A DNA stretch of 19,379 nucleotides from JALRHH01 sp964590315. GTDB taxonomy: Bacteria; Patescibacteriota; Saccharimonadia; Saccharimonadales; JALRHH01. Where the stretch lies: NCBI GenBank assembly GCA_964590315.1, contig CAZPVS010000019.1:1-19379 (forward strand). Direction: 5' to 3'. The notes under the pieces are model-generated. The model was given only the letters and a program-made list of their open reading frames with translations. It did not search any database and was not told the DNA's origin. Position 1 is the stretch's first letter. Each line of letters opens with the position of its first letter. This document shows positions 1 through 6,373 of the stretch, piece by piece. The translations under genes and the position numbers were made by a program.

Positions 1-62
1 CTAGTGTTGCTAGTAATACCAGATAAAACCAAGACTTCGACTACTGTGTAGCCAGCACCTGC

Positions 63-605
63 CTACCTTGGCTTCTTCTTTAGCCACTTGTTAGTAAGGT
101 ACACGGCAAACCCACCTACAAGCGGGTAGAATACGATAATTATATAAGCAAAGATACGTCCTTGCTCATGTGTGTCTTTCGAAGGAAAGAGTGCTGGTAC
201 TACACTCACAACAATCATGCTCACAATGGAGCCACCAACAAAAAACGCAACTACAAAAGCGAGTGTTTTAATAATTAGGTGCTTGACCAATTTAGGGTTT
301 TTTGGCGGTGCAATTTGTGCTCCCACTACTTGCTGCTTAGCTCTTACGCTTGTCGCAATCATCATAACCACACCGCTAACGATTGCAGCCAACGATACAT
401 ACATAAGGACGGATACTAGCTTCGCCCCAACCCGTTCCGCAGTGAAGTTATCAGAACAGGTATTCGTACCTGACGTACACTCTCCAACCTTGCTATAAAG
501 CGGTAGCAAGATGACGAAAGAGAGTATTATCCCAGCGACAAAACCTATTACTCCGCCTATCATTAGTTTCTTAGCGGTTTTTTCAGAGATTAGCTTGTTA
601 TTCAT
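63..605 (-). CDS. Small four-helix membrane protein, unknown function
   Basis: A 180-residue protein with four hydrophobic stretches at about residues 12-37, 62-86, 109-133 and 150-170, basic loops and a basic end (KWLKKKPR). It should be an integral membrane protein; I recognise no family. Two cysteines lie in the first outer loop (about residues 43 and 50, in CTSGTNTC), so a disulfide is possible. The ATG is divergent from the gene at 657, with only 51 bp between the starts. A TACACT hexamer at 615-620 (minus strand) lies 9 nt from the ATG and no Shine-Dalgarno is visible, so the message may be almost leaderless. It sits beside a recombinase and a DUF5681-type gene, so it may be cargo of the mobile element, but that is inference. 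Confidence 0.75.
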   Translation of the reverse strand: MNNKLISEKTAKKLMIGGVIGFVAGIILSFVILLPLYSKVGECTSGTNTCSDNFTAERVGAKLVSVLMYVSLAAIVSGVVMMIATSVRAKQQVVGAQIAPPKNPKLVKHLIIKTLAFVVAFFVGGSIVSMIVVSVVPALFPSKDTHEQGRIFAYIIIVFYPLVGGFAVYLTNKWLKKKPR

Positions 606-637
606 ATTGCTATTAGTGTATCTGAAAAACGCATTAT

Positions 638-646
638 TGCTACAAT
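638..646 (+). promoter_or_regulatory. Extended -10 promoter for the DUF5681-type gene
   Basis: TGCTACAAT is a TGn-extended -10 element ending 10 nt before the ATG at 657. No good -35 is visible. A start point about 7 nt downstream would leave only 3-4 nt of leader, although a GAGAG stretch touches the start codon. Confidence 0.45.
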
Positions 647-656
647 TAAAAGAGAG

Positions 657-1022
657 ATGAATAACAAAAATTACCCAAATCTAAAATCGTGGAAGAAAGG
701 TCAATCAGGTAATCCTGCTGGACGTAAGTATGGCTCTAAAAACGTATCTACCATAGTTCGTAAGCTACTAGAGCAAAATGCAGTGGACGAGTTACTGTCT
801 AGCAGCAACCTGTCTGACCTAACTAAGGGGCAGCCTACTTCTTACGCCCAAGCTATGGTGCTGGCAATGATAAAGAAAGCTCTTGAGGGCGACATACGAG
901 CCGTCAGATGGCTTGCAGATCGTCAGGACAAGAGTTATATCACTGATGACGAAACTAACTTCTTTAACAAGCCTACACTGGTCATTGAGGTTGTGAAGTC
1001 ATACAAATCAGCAGTGAGTTAG
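657..1022 (+). CDS. DUF5681-type (KGQSGNPAGR) protein
   Basis: A 121-residue protein whose N-terminus carries the hallmark KGQSGNPAGR followed by KYGSKN (residues 15-29), the signature of the DUF5681 family. That family is common in phages, plasmids and integrated elements and is sometimes compared with small terminase subunits. The rest is helical and charged (residues 30-110), ending in a short beta-like tail. Its place 470 bp upstream of a large serine recombinase supports a mobile-element origin. The molecular role is unknown. The start is well set: the ATG is preceded by AAAGAGAG and the family motif begins only 14 residues in. Confidence 0.72.
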   Translation: MNNKNYPNLKSWKKGQSGNPAGRKYGSKNVSTIVRKLLEQNAVDELLSSSNLSDLTKGQPTSYAQAMVLAMIKKALEGDIRAVRWLADRQDKSYITDDETNFFNKPTLVIEVVKSYKSAVS

Positions 1023-1128
1023 CAATGGTGCTGTTCACTTTTCGCTACTTGGTATAGTGGTGCTACTGTACGCATAATTTTTTCGGCGAAATATGCTTGA
1101 ACTAATCGCAAAAAATACACATAAAGTA

Positions 1129-1157
1129 TTGACAAACCGCTTCTGCTTCTGTATAAT
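1129..1157 (+). promoter_or_regulatory. Consensus sigma70-type promoter
   Basis: TTGACA (1129-1134), a 17-bp spacer, then TATAAT (1152-1157): an exact match in both hexamers and ideal spacing. Transcription should start near 1163-1165, which is the first base of the hairpin described next. It points toward the 51-aa gene and the recombinase. Confidence 0.85.
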
Positions 1158-1164
1158 TAAAGAT

Positions 1165-1230
1165 AGAACGTACCACACCAGATTGTTTTAAGTAGTAGAC
1201 TTGAGGCCGTCTGACCTGGTACGTTCTTTT
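1165..1230 (+). terminator. Hairpin with T-run directly after the promoter (attenuator or small RNA)
   Basis: An 11-bp perfect stem joins 1165-1175 (AGAACGTACCA) to 1217-1227 (TGGTACGTTCT). The 41-nt loop contains further short pairings: CAGA 1179-1182 with TCTG 1210-1213, and AAGT with ACTT around 1190-1202. TTCTTTT follows the stem. Because the predicted start point is the base of the stem, the product would be a RNA of about 65 nt if termination occurs, or a structured leader if it does not. Confidence 0.55.
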
Positions 1231-1244
1231 GATTTCAGGTCAGA
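1210..1244 (+). promoter_or_regulatory. Alternative hairpin overlapping the terminator-like stem
   Basis: TCTGACCTG (1210-1218) is exactly complementary to CAGGTCAGA (1236-1244). The T-run of the first hairpin lies in the loop. The two stems share only bases 1217-1218, so they compete mostly by crowding. Further on, GTTCTC 1289-1294 pairs with GAGAAC 1306-1311, covering the purine stretch just before the GTG at 1316. This suggests a switchable leader, but no ligand or protein can be named. Confidence 0.4.
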
Positions 1245-1315
1245 TACACTTGTTTACGGCTCTCTCGGTGGGGGTTCGGCAATAAGCCGTTCTCGTGGTT
1301 CAAGAGAGAACTAAC

Positions 1316-1471
1316 GTGGCACCACAGCTCATTATCAGCGTTAAAGAAATGAAAAAGCTCTTAGGAGCAGACGGTAAGGACATGACAGATGACCAAATAG
1401 AACATCTTATCATGACCCTGACCGAGAGTAGCAGTATGTTGCTCAATCAAGAAATGGTTCCAAAAACTTAG
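1316..1471 (+). CDS. 51-residue protein preceding the recombinase
   Basis: A short reading frame starting with GTG and ending TAG, 22 bp before the recombinase ATG. The product begins MAPQLIISVKEMKKLLG and continues as one acidic, helix-forming protein (residues 24-46 include DDQIEHLIMTLTES). It is not antisense to any gene and fills the only space between the structured leader and the recombinase. An AGAGAG stretch lies 8-13 nt upstream of the GTG. I do not recognise a family. A role as a small regulator or directionality partner of the recombinase is possible from position alone. Confidence 0.55.
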   Translation: MAPQLIISVKEMKKLLGADGKDMTDDQIEHLIMTLTESSSMLLNQEMVPKT

Positions 1472-1480
1472 CGGGTCTAT

Positions 1481-1486
1481 TATACT
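1481..1486 (+). promoter_or_regulatory. -10 box for the recombinase, leaderless arrangement
   Basis: TATACT ends 7 nt before the ATG at 1494. A weak -35 (TTCCAA, 1458-1463) lies 17 bp upstream. No Shine-Dalgarno is present, so the transcript would begin at or next to the ATG. Confidence 0.45.
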
Positions 1487-1493
1487 ATTAGGC

Positions 1494-3122
1494 ATGGGTA
1501 GCAATGACCAAATCACACGTTATGCAGTCGCTTATATTCGTATTTCAGATCGTAAGCAGATAGACGGCGAGAGTCCTGAAACGCAACGTAAAGTCATTCA
1601 AGAGTACGCAGACAAAAACAACATCAAGATTATTGAGTGGTTCTTTGATGAAGCGAGGTCAGGTAAAAACGCTGACCGCAAAGAGCTACAAAACCTCTTA
1701 CAGTTCGCTACCAAGAACGCAAAGAAAATTGACCTAGTGCTGGTCTACCGCCTAAATCGTGGCTCTAGAGACGCTATGTCCTATTACTCTAGTGTCAAAG
1801 CCATACTTGCTGGTAAGGGTATAGGCATACGGTCAGCCAGTGAGCCTATGGTAGATGATACGCCAATAGGACGTTTCCTTGAAGGTGTAATTGTCTTAAA
1901 CGGTCAGCTCGATAACGAAATTAAAGGCTCTACGACTACCGACAATATGCGTTCACTAGCCATGCAAGGTTATTGGCTACATGGTCCATTACTTGGTTAC
2001 GACAAGCACACAATCTATAACGATGTTGGTAAACCACGTCCTACACTCACGCCAGACGCTACAGCACCACTCATTATCAAGTTATTAAACCGTTTCGGCG
2101 AAGGCGATATTAACCCTATGCAGCTACACCGTTACGCTGTTGATGAGCTGAAAATTAAAACTAAACCGTACACCAAAAAGGACGGCACAAGAGTTCCACC
2201 GAAGCTAATTGGTAAGAACGGTATTTATCAGATATTAAAGCGTCCTGAATACGCTGGCTACGTCCATGATAAGTTCACTAACTACGAGCTAGTAGAGGGC
2301 AAGCATGAAGCCCTCATAAGCAAAGAGCTGTACGAGCATAACCAGAAGCTCTTAAACAAAAAGGTTAAGGTAAAAGAAACCTACTCCAAGCATAATCCAA
2401 CTTACCCTCTAAAAGAGGTACTGCTATGCATTGGTTGTAATAAGCCCTTATACGGTTCTGCTCCAAAGACAGGCGGTGGCAAGAGCAATTCTGCGAGATA
2501 CCATTGTTACCGTAAGGGCTGTGAAGAGGTGAATAAACGCTCTCTGGGTATCGGTGAAACGCACGAAGCATGGTTAGCCATGTTACGCCATGTACAGCCA
2601 ACAGACGGCTTCCTGCGAGGTTACAAAGAGATTTTGATACGCCAAGCAGCTAAAGAGAACGAGCGTATCAACGATAAGGTTAAAGCCCAACGTGCAGTCA
2701 TGGACGATATTGCAGATACTCGCTTAAACGCTATTGAAGATAGACTCTTAGAAAAAGACGAGCAGCGCAAGCAAGAGCTAACCGAACTCATTGAACGACT
2801 TGATAATCGTAAGCTGGACGCTAAAGAGAAACTAGACGAGCTGGAAGAACTGCAAACCGTCCAAGAAGCCAAAATAACTTACGCCATTAACCACATGCAC
2901 AACATAGCTAAACAGTGGTTAGACGCAGACTATGACCTGCGGGTACGGTTCCAAACCATGCTGTTTCCAGAGGGCACAACCTTTGACATGACTACTATGC
3001 ACTTTGGAACCGAGAAAATTAGTCCACTTTACAGATACGCAGCAAACAAAAAAGACCTTTCAGAACCTGAAAAGTCTCTTTTGGTGATCCCGAGGGGAAT
3101 CGAACCCCTGTTGCTGGGATGA
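1494..3122 (+). CDS. Large serine recombinase / integrase
   Basis: A 542-residue site-specific serine recombinase that would integrate and excise the mobile element. The N-terminal resolvase domain runs from about 8 to 150: the nucleophile is Ser18 in YIRISDR, followed by ESPETQR, and the arginine-rich YRLNRGSRD lies at 85-93. A recombinase domain spans about 165-290. A zinc ribbon has cysteines at 312, 315, 338 and 343. A long coiled coil follows at about 385-460, as in large serine integrases. The last 13 or so residues (ending VIPRGIEPLLLG) are read from the antisense strand of tRNA-Glu, so the frame runs into the chromosomal target. This suggests that the tRNA is the integration site and that the element extends leftward beyond position 1. 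The far attachment site is not in the window. Confidence 0.93.
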   Translation: MGSNDQITRYAVAYIRISDRKQIDGESPETQRKVIQEYADKNNIKIIEWFFDEARSGKNADRKELQNLLQFATKNAKKIDLVLVYRLNRGSRDAMSYYSSVKAILAGKGIGIRSASEPMVDDTPIGRFLEGVIVLNGQLDNEIKGSTTTDNMRSLAMQGYWLHGPLLGYDKHTIYNDVGKPRPTLTPDATAPLIIKLLNRFGEGDINPMQLHRYAVDELKIKTKPYTKKDGTRVPPKLIGKNGIYQILKRPEYAGYVHDKFTNYELVEGKHEALISKELYEHNQKLLNKKVKVKETYSKHNPTYPLKEVLLCIGCNKPLYGSAPKTGGGKSNSARYHCYRKGCEEVNKRSLGIGETHEAWLAMLRHVQPTDGFLRGYKEILIRQAAKENERINDKVKAQRAVMDDIADTRLNAIEDRLLEKDEQRKQELTELIERLDNRKLDAKEKLDELEELQTVQEAKITYAINHMHNIAKQWLDADYDLRVRFQTMLFPEGTTFDMTTMHFGTEKISPLYRYAANKKDLSEPEKSLLVIPRGIEPLLLG

Positions 3123-3156
3123 AAACCCAGTGTCCTAACCGTTAGACGACGGGACC
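3082..3156 (-). tRNA. tRNA-Glu (UUC)
   Basis: The minus strand folds into a complete cloverleaf. The acceptor GGTCCCG pairs with CGGGATC, the anticodon stem is CTGGG/CCCAG around the loop TTTTCAT (anticodon TTC), the T-arm is AGGGG-TTCGATT-CCCCT, and CCA is encoded at the 3' end. No convincing promoter lies between it and the structured element upstream, so it probably depends on the promoter at 3367-3395 and on RNase P to make its 5' end. Its 3' part overlaps the end of the serine recombinase gene. Confidence 0.96.
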
Positions 3157-3195
3157 ATTTAGACTATTGTGCATGTAAACGTTCGATCCGGAATC

Positions 3196-3286
3196 GACCC
3201 ACCTTCGGCGGGCCCAGGACTTTCATACTAGCAGCACAGCTGCAAATCTGAAAGATCCTCTTGCGAAGCGCCCCTGGCGCTTCTCA
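3196..3286 (-). ncRNA. Structured element A between tRNA-Glu fragment and tRNA-Glu
   Basis: Read on the minus strand from 3286: TGAG; P1, a 7-bp stem (AAGCGCC/GGCGCTT) with triloop AGG; the single-stranded CGCAAG; P2, GGA-T-CTTTC paired with GAAAG-TCC with a bulged T, capped by GCAGC-TGT-GCTGC; then P3, an 8-bp stem with loop GAA (3196-3214). A further small hairpin (3183-3197) follows. The order, loop sizes, bulge and CGCAAG string all match element B at 19163-19251, while the stem sequences differ in a compensating way. It follows directly on a fragment of tRNA-Glu. I recognise no known RNA family or ribozyme core. It may act as RNA or as a DNA recombination structure. Confidence 0.6.
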
Positions 3287-3336
3287 CCCTGTTGCTGGGA
3301 TGAAAACCCAGTGTCCTAACCGTTAGACGACGGGAC
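3287..3336 (-). repeat. 5' fragment of tRNA-Glu (perfect 50-bp direct repeat)
   Basis: Identical to 3106-3155, which covers tRNA-Glu nucleotides 2 to 51 (acceptor 5' strand, D-arm, anticodon arm, start of T-arm). The first tRNA base is changed (A instead of G), and the match stops where the TGAG of element A begins. The 3' third of the tRNA is missing, so this copy cannot make a tRNA. The repeat period is 181 bp. Confidence 0.9.
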
Positions 3337-3366
3337 TATGTTATGTGCTGACTTTGCAACCGCAAA

Positions 3367-3395
3367 ATTGTATCACAACAGAGGCGCAGAGGCAA
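3367..3395 (-). promoter_or_regulatory. Promoter for the tRNA-Glu fragment / element A / tRNA-Glu transcript
   Basis: On the minus strand TTGCCT, a 17-bp spacer and TACAAT, ending about 30 bp before the tRNA fragment. The equivalent promoter before the tRNA-Lys fragment is TTGCAT-N17-TACAAT, so the two units share promoter type as well as layout. Confidence 0.6.
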
Positions 3396-3446
3396 CTATG
3401 CACGCCTATTTCGGGCAGGTTTCTTTCAAGATACCACGCACTCGAA

Positions 3447-3474
3447 AACCCCTCCCTGTAATGAGAGAGGGGTT
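3447..3474 (-). terminator. Terminator after the 317-aa surface protein gene
   Basis: An 8-bp stem AACCCCTC/GAGGGGTT with a 12-nt loop. On the minus strand it is followed by TT within GGGGTTTTCG. It lies about 70 bp beyond the stop at 3546 and just ahead of the tRNA-Glu promoter, so it separates the two units. Confidence 0.6.
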
Positions 3475-3545
3475 CTCGTGTGTAGTTCCGTGCATCGTTT
3501 TGAACACGGGTTACAGAGAGCGGTCAGTCAAACTACTCGTCCAGC

Positions 3546-4499
3546 TTAACCGCGGAGGCGAGCCCACACCAATCGGTGTGCTAATGCACCAGCTACCGTA
3601 ACGATAGCAAAGAGTGCAGCGACATCGCCAGCACCTGTGTTAACCAGAGTAGTTGGAGTCTGTTCACCCTTTACTTCTGGAGGTGTTACAACAGGTGGCT
3701 TGTCTTCACTAAAGCTGACTTGCTTTGCACAGGCAGCACTGGTGTGTGTGACATCCTTACCATCAACGGTAAAGACTGCCGTAGCTTTGATGGTATAAGT
3801 ACCGTCCTTAGCGTACACATGTGTCTGTCCAACTGGATTAACAACACTCAAGTTGTCACTTCCGTCGCCCCAGCTCAAGATAGCGTTCTTGTAGGTAGCT
3901 CCGTTAGTAGCAGTCGTATCAAACTTCGTGACTGTTACCTTGCGACCGGTCTCGGCCTTGATGTCGAGTAAATCACAGCGATATGCAGGAACCTGTGGGG
4001 TATCACAAGTCACTTTGGCCTGGAACTGCACGAATTCACGGGTAGAACCGTTAAGGTTACCCTTGTTTGCTCCAGTAGTAGTAATACCATCAGCAAGGTT
4101 CTTGATGTGACCACCGTTAACATCGAGGTTAACGGTAGAACCAGGAACATACACAAGCTTGCCCTGACCAGTGTTTACAGAAACACTGCCTGAAACACTT
4201 GTTGACTTGTTTGCTGCGTTTGTAGCACTAGCAGTCATTGTTCCACCAAGTGGAGCCTTAACATTTACGTTAGTCAGAAGTCCAAACTCACTGTTTGAAA
4301 GCTTAATGCTAAATTTTACTGTTTCGTCACAGCTAGCAGATGTTGAGCTGGCGTAACCGCTGTTTTTTGTTACGTTACGAACCTGGTAAAGATCAGGACC
4401 GCTTGCTAGCTGTCCTGGGCTGTCAGCAAATACTGGAGCCGCGAACGCTAGGCTTGAAACTGCTACAAGAGCAGCTGCAATTACAGATAACTTCTTCAT
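3546..4499 (-). CDS. Secreted PKD-domain surface protein with LVNTG sorting-type end
   Basis: A 317-residue exported protein. It has a lysine-led signal peptide with cleavage near residue 25 (VFA-DS), a threonine- and asparagine-rich beta domain (about 30-170), and a PKD-like fold at about 175-262, with SWGDGSDN and the HVYAKDGTYTIKATA strand. A proline-rich linker follows. The end is LVNTGAG (285-291), a hydrophobic helix and an arginine-containing tail, the layout of a sortase substrate with valine in place of the usual proline. Cysteines at 57, 165, 175 and 257 could form disulfides. The start is secure: AAGGAGAT lies a few bases before the ATG. A paralogous end is found in the gene at 6374. 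It is probably a wall-anchored protein at the cell surface; the binding partner is unknown, and no sortase is in the window. Confidence 0.85.
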   Translation of the reverse strand: MKKLSVIAAALVAVSSLAFAAPVFADSPGQLASGPDLYQVRNVTKNSGYASSTSASCDETVKFSIKLSNSEFGLLTNVNVKAPLGGTMTASATNAANKSTSVSGSVSVNTGQGKLVYVPGSTVNLDVNGGHIKNLADGITTTGANKGNLNGSTREFVQFQAKVTCDTPQVPAYRCDLLDIKAETGRKVTVTKFDTTATNGATYKNAILSWGDGSDNLSVVNPVGQTHVYAKDGTYTIKATAVFTVDGKDVTHTSAACAKQVSFSEDKPPVVTPPEVKGEQTPTTLVNTGAGDVAALFAIVTVAGALAHRLVWARLRG

Positions 4500-4545
4500 A
4501 ATATCTCCTTATGAAATGTCGTTAATGCTTTTACAATTTGTGCTC

Positions 4546-4569
4546 GCAAGTTAGATAGACATTGGTTTT
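4546..4569 (+). repeat. Left copy of a 24-bp inverted repeat
   Basis: It starts GCAAGTTAGATAGACAT and matches the reverse complement of 6155-6178 at 22 of 24 bases. The pair brackets the GC-rich gene at 4749-5942. No target-site duplication is visible outside the repeats. Confidence 0.55.
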
Positions 4570-4583
4570 CAATATGTGGGTAA

Positions 4584-4674
4584 TGCATCGGTCGTCGGGG
4601 TTCTGTTTTTTGGGTTTGTTTATCCTGGAATGGATAAAAAACTTACTTAAGAACCACCGGCGACCGATGATGCA
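4584..4674. repeat. Long imperfect inverted repeat (possible cruciform/hairpin)
   Basis: The left arm 4584-4604 (TGCATCGGTCG, then TCGGGGTTCT) pairs with the right arm 4649-4674 (AGAACC to GATGATGCA), with a 3-nt insertion, a 1-nt insertion and one mismatch. Inside, TTTATCC pairs with GGATAAA. As RNA on the minus strand it would sit between the GC-rich gene and the 317-aa surface protein gene, with TTTTTT inside its loop. It may be a terminator-like leader or a DNA structure at the edge of the inserted segment. Confidence 0.55.
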
Positions 4675-4748
4675 CCACCACTACTTGTAGAAATTGTCGC
4701 TTACTCTAGCTGGATGCCAGAGCTTTCCAGATGTAGCCCGTGAGGAAT

Positions 4749-5942
4749 CTACAGGGGGTGCGGAGCCGTCGGGTGGATGACGAAGGGGTCCGTGGTCTTG
4801 GTGACCGACTTGCCCGTCGTGTTGTCCCTGACCGTCACCGTGATGGTGTCAGTTCCGCTTGCCGGCACCTCGGAAGGAGCCTTGTACTGCGAGCAGACCT
4901 GGACACCGCTGGAAGCGGGCTTGGACGGAACCGCGAAGGAACCGAACTTGGCCGTCCAGTAGATGGTGCCGCTGTGACCCGTGGGGAACGAGACCGTGAC
5001 GCAGTGGTCGCTGGTCCAGTTGACCTCGAGGTCGTTGAACTCCCTGAACTGCAGAAAGGTCGGCGGCTCCTCCGGAGTACTGCCACAGTAGGCCTCGATG
5101 TCGATCATGGCCGCTGCGGACGACTCGGCGGAGGCCGACATGTTGACGAGCGCGTCGTGACGGAGGCTGACCTTCGTCGCGTTGACCACGCTCACCATGG
5201 TGCGACCGGTGTACCGAATCGATGCGTTTGCACTTCCGGAAGCCAGGGCCGAGGCCTTGACCCTGAAGTACGCACCGTTGGTCGGGCACCCCAGCTTGAA
5301 CTCCACGTCGACGTACGCACGCGTCTCGACCGAGAGGTTACCGGAGTACTTGACGTCCTCCTCGTAGCGAACCTGCACGACCTTCTTGCGCATCGGCACC
5401 TTGCCGCCGATGTAGTTGAGGCAGGTCTTTATGAGCTTGCCGTTCCGCAGGTTGAAGGCGTGACGGTACTGCTTAGTGAGGTTGTCGAACACCAGCACGG
5501 CGTCGTACGCGAGGCACCATTCGAAGCCGACTCGAAGCTTGTTCTCCTTGCCGGTGTTCCGGACGCAGGATCCCTTCTTCAGTACTACGAACTTGGCGCC
5601 CTTGGCCTTCTTGTAGATCACCTTGGAGCTGTTCGCATTCAGCGCCTGCACCTTGATGCGAGGAGCCTTGCGTAGCTGCTTCTTGGAGATCTTGATCTTG
5701 TGGTTCGGGTTCTCCCAGGATACCTGGTAGGCACCGTTGATCAACAGCCGGATGGCGTTGTTGATCTTGATCGTCTCCTTGACACTCGCCTCGTCGTATG
5801 ACGTGCTGAGCACCGTGAGCTTGACCGGCTCGGAGGACGTGGTTTTCGCCGAAGCGCTGGACATCGAGATGCTCGAGAGCAACCCTCCGATCAGCACCGT
5901 AGCGAGCAGAACGCCCAACCACTTGATTGACTTCCTGGACAT
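4749..5942 (-). CDS. GC-rich secreted protein, unknown function
   Basis: A 397-residue protein with a basic N-terminus, a hydrophobic helix and a likely cleavage site near residue 33 (SASA-K). The mature part is predominantly beta: a lysine-rich section (80-125), a middle section with tyrosine- and valine-rich strands, and a C-terminal Ig-like domain (about 335-392) ending in HPTAPHPL. There are seven cysteines after the signal. There is no LPxTG-type end, unlike both neighbours. G or C dominates third codon positions (a sampled line is 37/60 GC against 25/60 in murD), suggesting transfer from a GC-rich donor such as an actinobacterium, or a distinct expression class. GAAAGGA lies 6 nt before the ATG. 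The start may be set by the promoter at 6271-6299, which would give a leader of over 300 nt. I do not recognise the family. Confidence 0.8.
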   Translation of the reverse strand: MSRKSIKWLGVLLATVLIGGLLSSISMSSASAKTTSSEPVKLTVLSTSYDEASVKETIKINNAIRLLINGAYQVSWENPNHKIKISKKQLRKAPRIKVQALNANSSKVIYKKAKGAKFVVLKKGSCVRNTGKENKLRVGFEWCLAYDAVLVFDNLTKQYRHAFNLRNGKLIKTCLNYIGGKVPMRKKVVQVRYEEDVKYSGNLSVETRAYVDVEFKLGCPTNGAYFRVKASALASGSANASIRYTGRTMVSVVNATKVSLRHDALVNMSASAESSAAAMIDIEAYCGSTPEEPPTFLQFREFNDLEVNWTSDHCVTVSFPTGHSGTIYWTAKFGSFAVPSKPASSGVQVCSQYKAPSEVPASGTDTITVTVRDNTTGKSVTKTTDPFVIHPTAPHPL

Positions 5943-5961
5943 TGCTGTTCCTTTCAGTAAA

Positions 5962-6062
5962 CTCGCGAGATCGCGAGGGCGTAGACGGTGTTGTCTACTT
6001 TCGCGACTCCTGAGACGGCACGACTCACTACTAGCAATGTATTACTAGCACTAAGCCGTGCC
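5962..6062 (-). promoter_or_regulatory. Hairpin-rich leader of the GC-rich gene
   Basis: Three stems lie in about 100 bp just upstream of the start at 5942. CTCGCGA/TCGCGAG (5962-5977) has a 2-nt centre. GTAGAC/GTCTAC (5981-5998) has a 6-nt loop. GGCACG/CGTGCC (6017-6062) encloses two direct TACTAGCA copies. Farther out, AAGCC/GGCTT occurs near 6139-6154. The whole stretch 5943-6373 carries no gene that I can support. Confidence 0.45.
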
Positions 6063-6154
6063 CTATTGAAAGGTTCTATAGTAGTAGATGGTGTCTGGGT
6101 ATTAATCAGTTCAAGACGAGCCACAACAGTGGTGACTCAAGCCGAACTGGCTTA

Positions 6155-6178
6155 AAAACCCATGTCTATCTAGCTTGC
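6155..6178 (-). repeat. Right copy of the 24-bp inverted repeat
   Basis: Reads GCAAGCTAGATAGACAT on the minus strand, 22 of 24 bases matching 4546-4569 in opposite orientation. It lies 213 bp upstream of the GC-rich gene's start and inside its predicted leader. Confidence 0.55.
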
Positions 6179-6270
6179 TTACGTTGATGTAATAATCTTT
6201 GTAAACAATTACGCGAATTGTTAAATAGCGAACCACCAGGTTTCCACCTCTGTTCCATATGGTTAAGTGC

Positions 6271-6299
6271 ATTTTATCACAATTACGCTGTTATGTCAA
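6271..6299 (-). promoter_or_regulatory. Sigma70-type promoter, minus strand
   Basis: TTGACA (complement of 6294-6299), a 17-bp spacer and TAAAAT (complement of 6271-6276). It lies between the 460-aa surface protein gene and the GC-rich gene, outside the right inverted repeat. Transcripts would start near 6264 and cross the repeat and hairpins before reaching 5942. Confidence 0.65.
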
Positions 6300-6373
6300 T
6301 ATATACCATAACCTTTTCGTCTAAACACAAGCGTATTGATTCGTTGATAATTGGCACTTTGTCCGTGTGGCTT

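Larger units (their letters stand above)
4546..6178. mobile_element. Possible non-autonomous cassette bounded by inverted repeats
   Basis: The 24-bp inverted repeats at 4546-4569 and 6155-6178 enclose 1.6 kb whose only gene has a base composition and codon use unlike anything else in the window. Each end also carries strong hairpins. No transposase or recombinase lies inside and no flanking target duplication is seen, so the element would depend on enzymes supplied from elsewhere. The alternative is that the repeats are a shared regulatory sequence. Confidence 0.35.

Noticed and set aside
3183..3336. Group I or group II intron in a tRNA gene
   Set aside because: The inserted part is only about 90 nt, no P3-P7 core or domain V is recognisable, and the tRNA's 3' part does not resume after the element; instead a whole tRNA follows.
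4546..4674. Integron attC site
   Set aside because: No R'/R'' core sites (GTTRRRY/RYYYAAC) flank the hairpin in the needed arrangement and no integron integrase is present.
4740..5675. 311-codon plus-strand frame and other frames within the GC-rich gene
   Set aside because: High GC removes stop codons from all frames. Only the minus-strand 397-aa frame has a signal peptide, a ribosome binding site and sensible composition.
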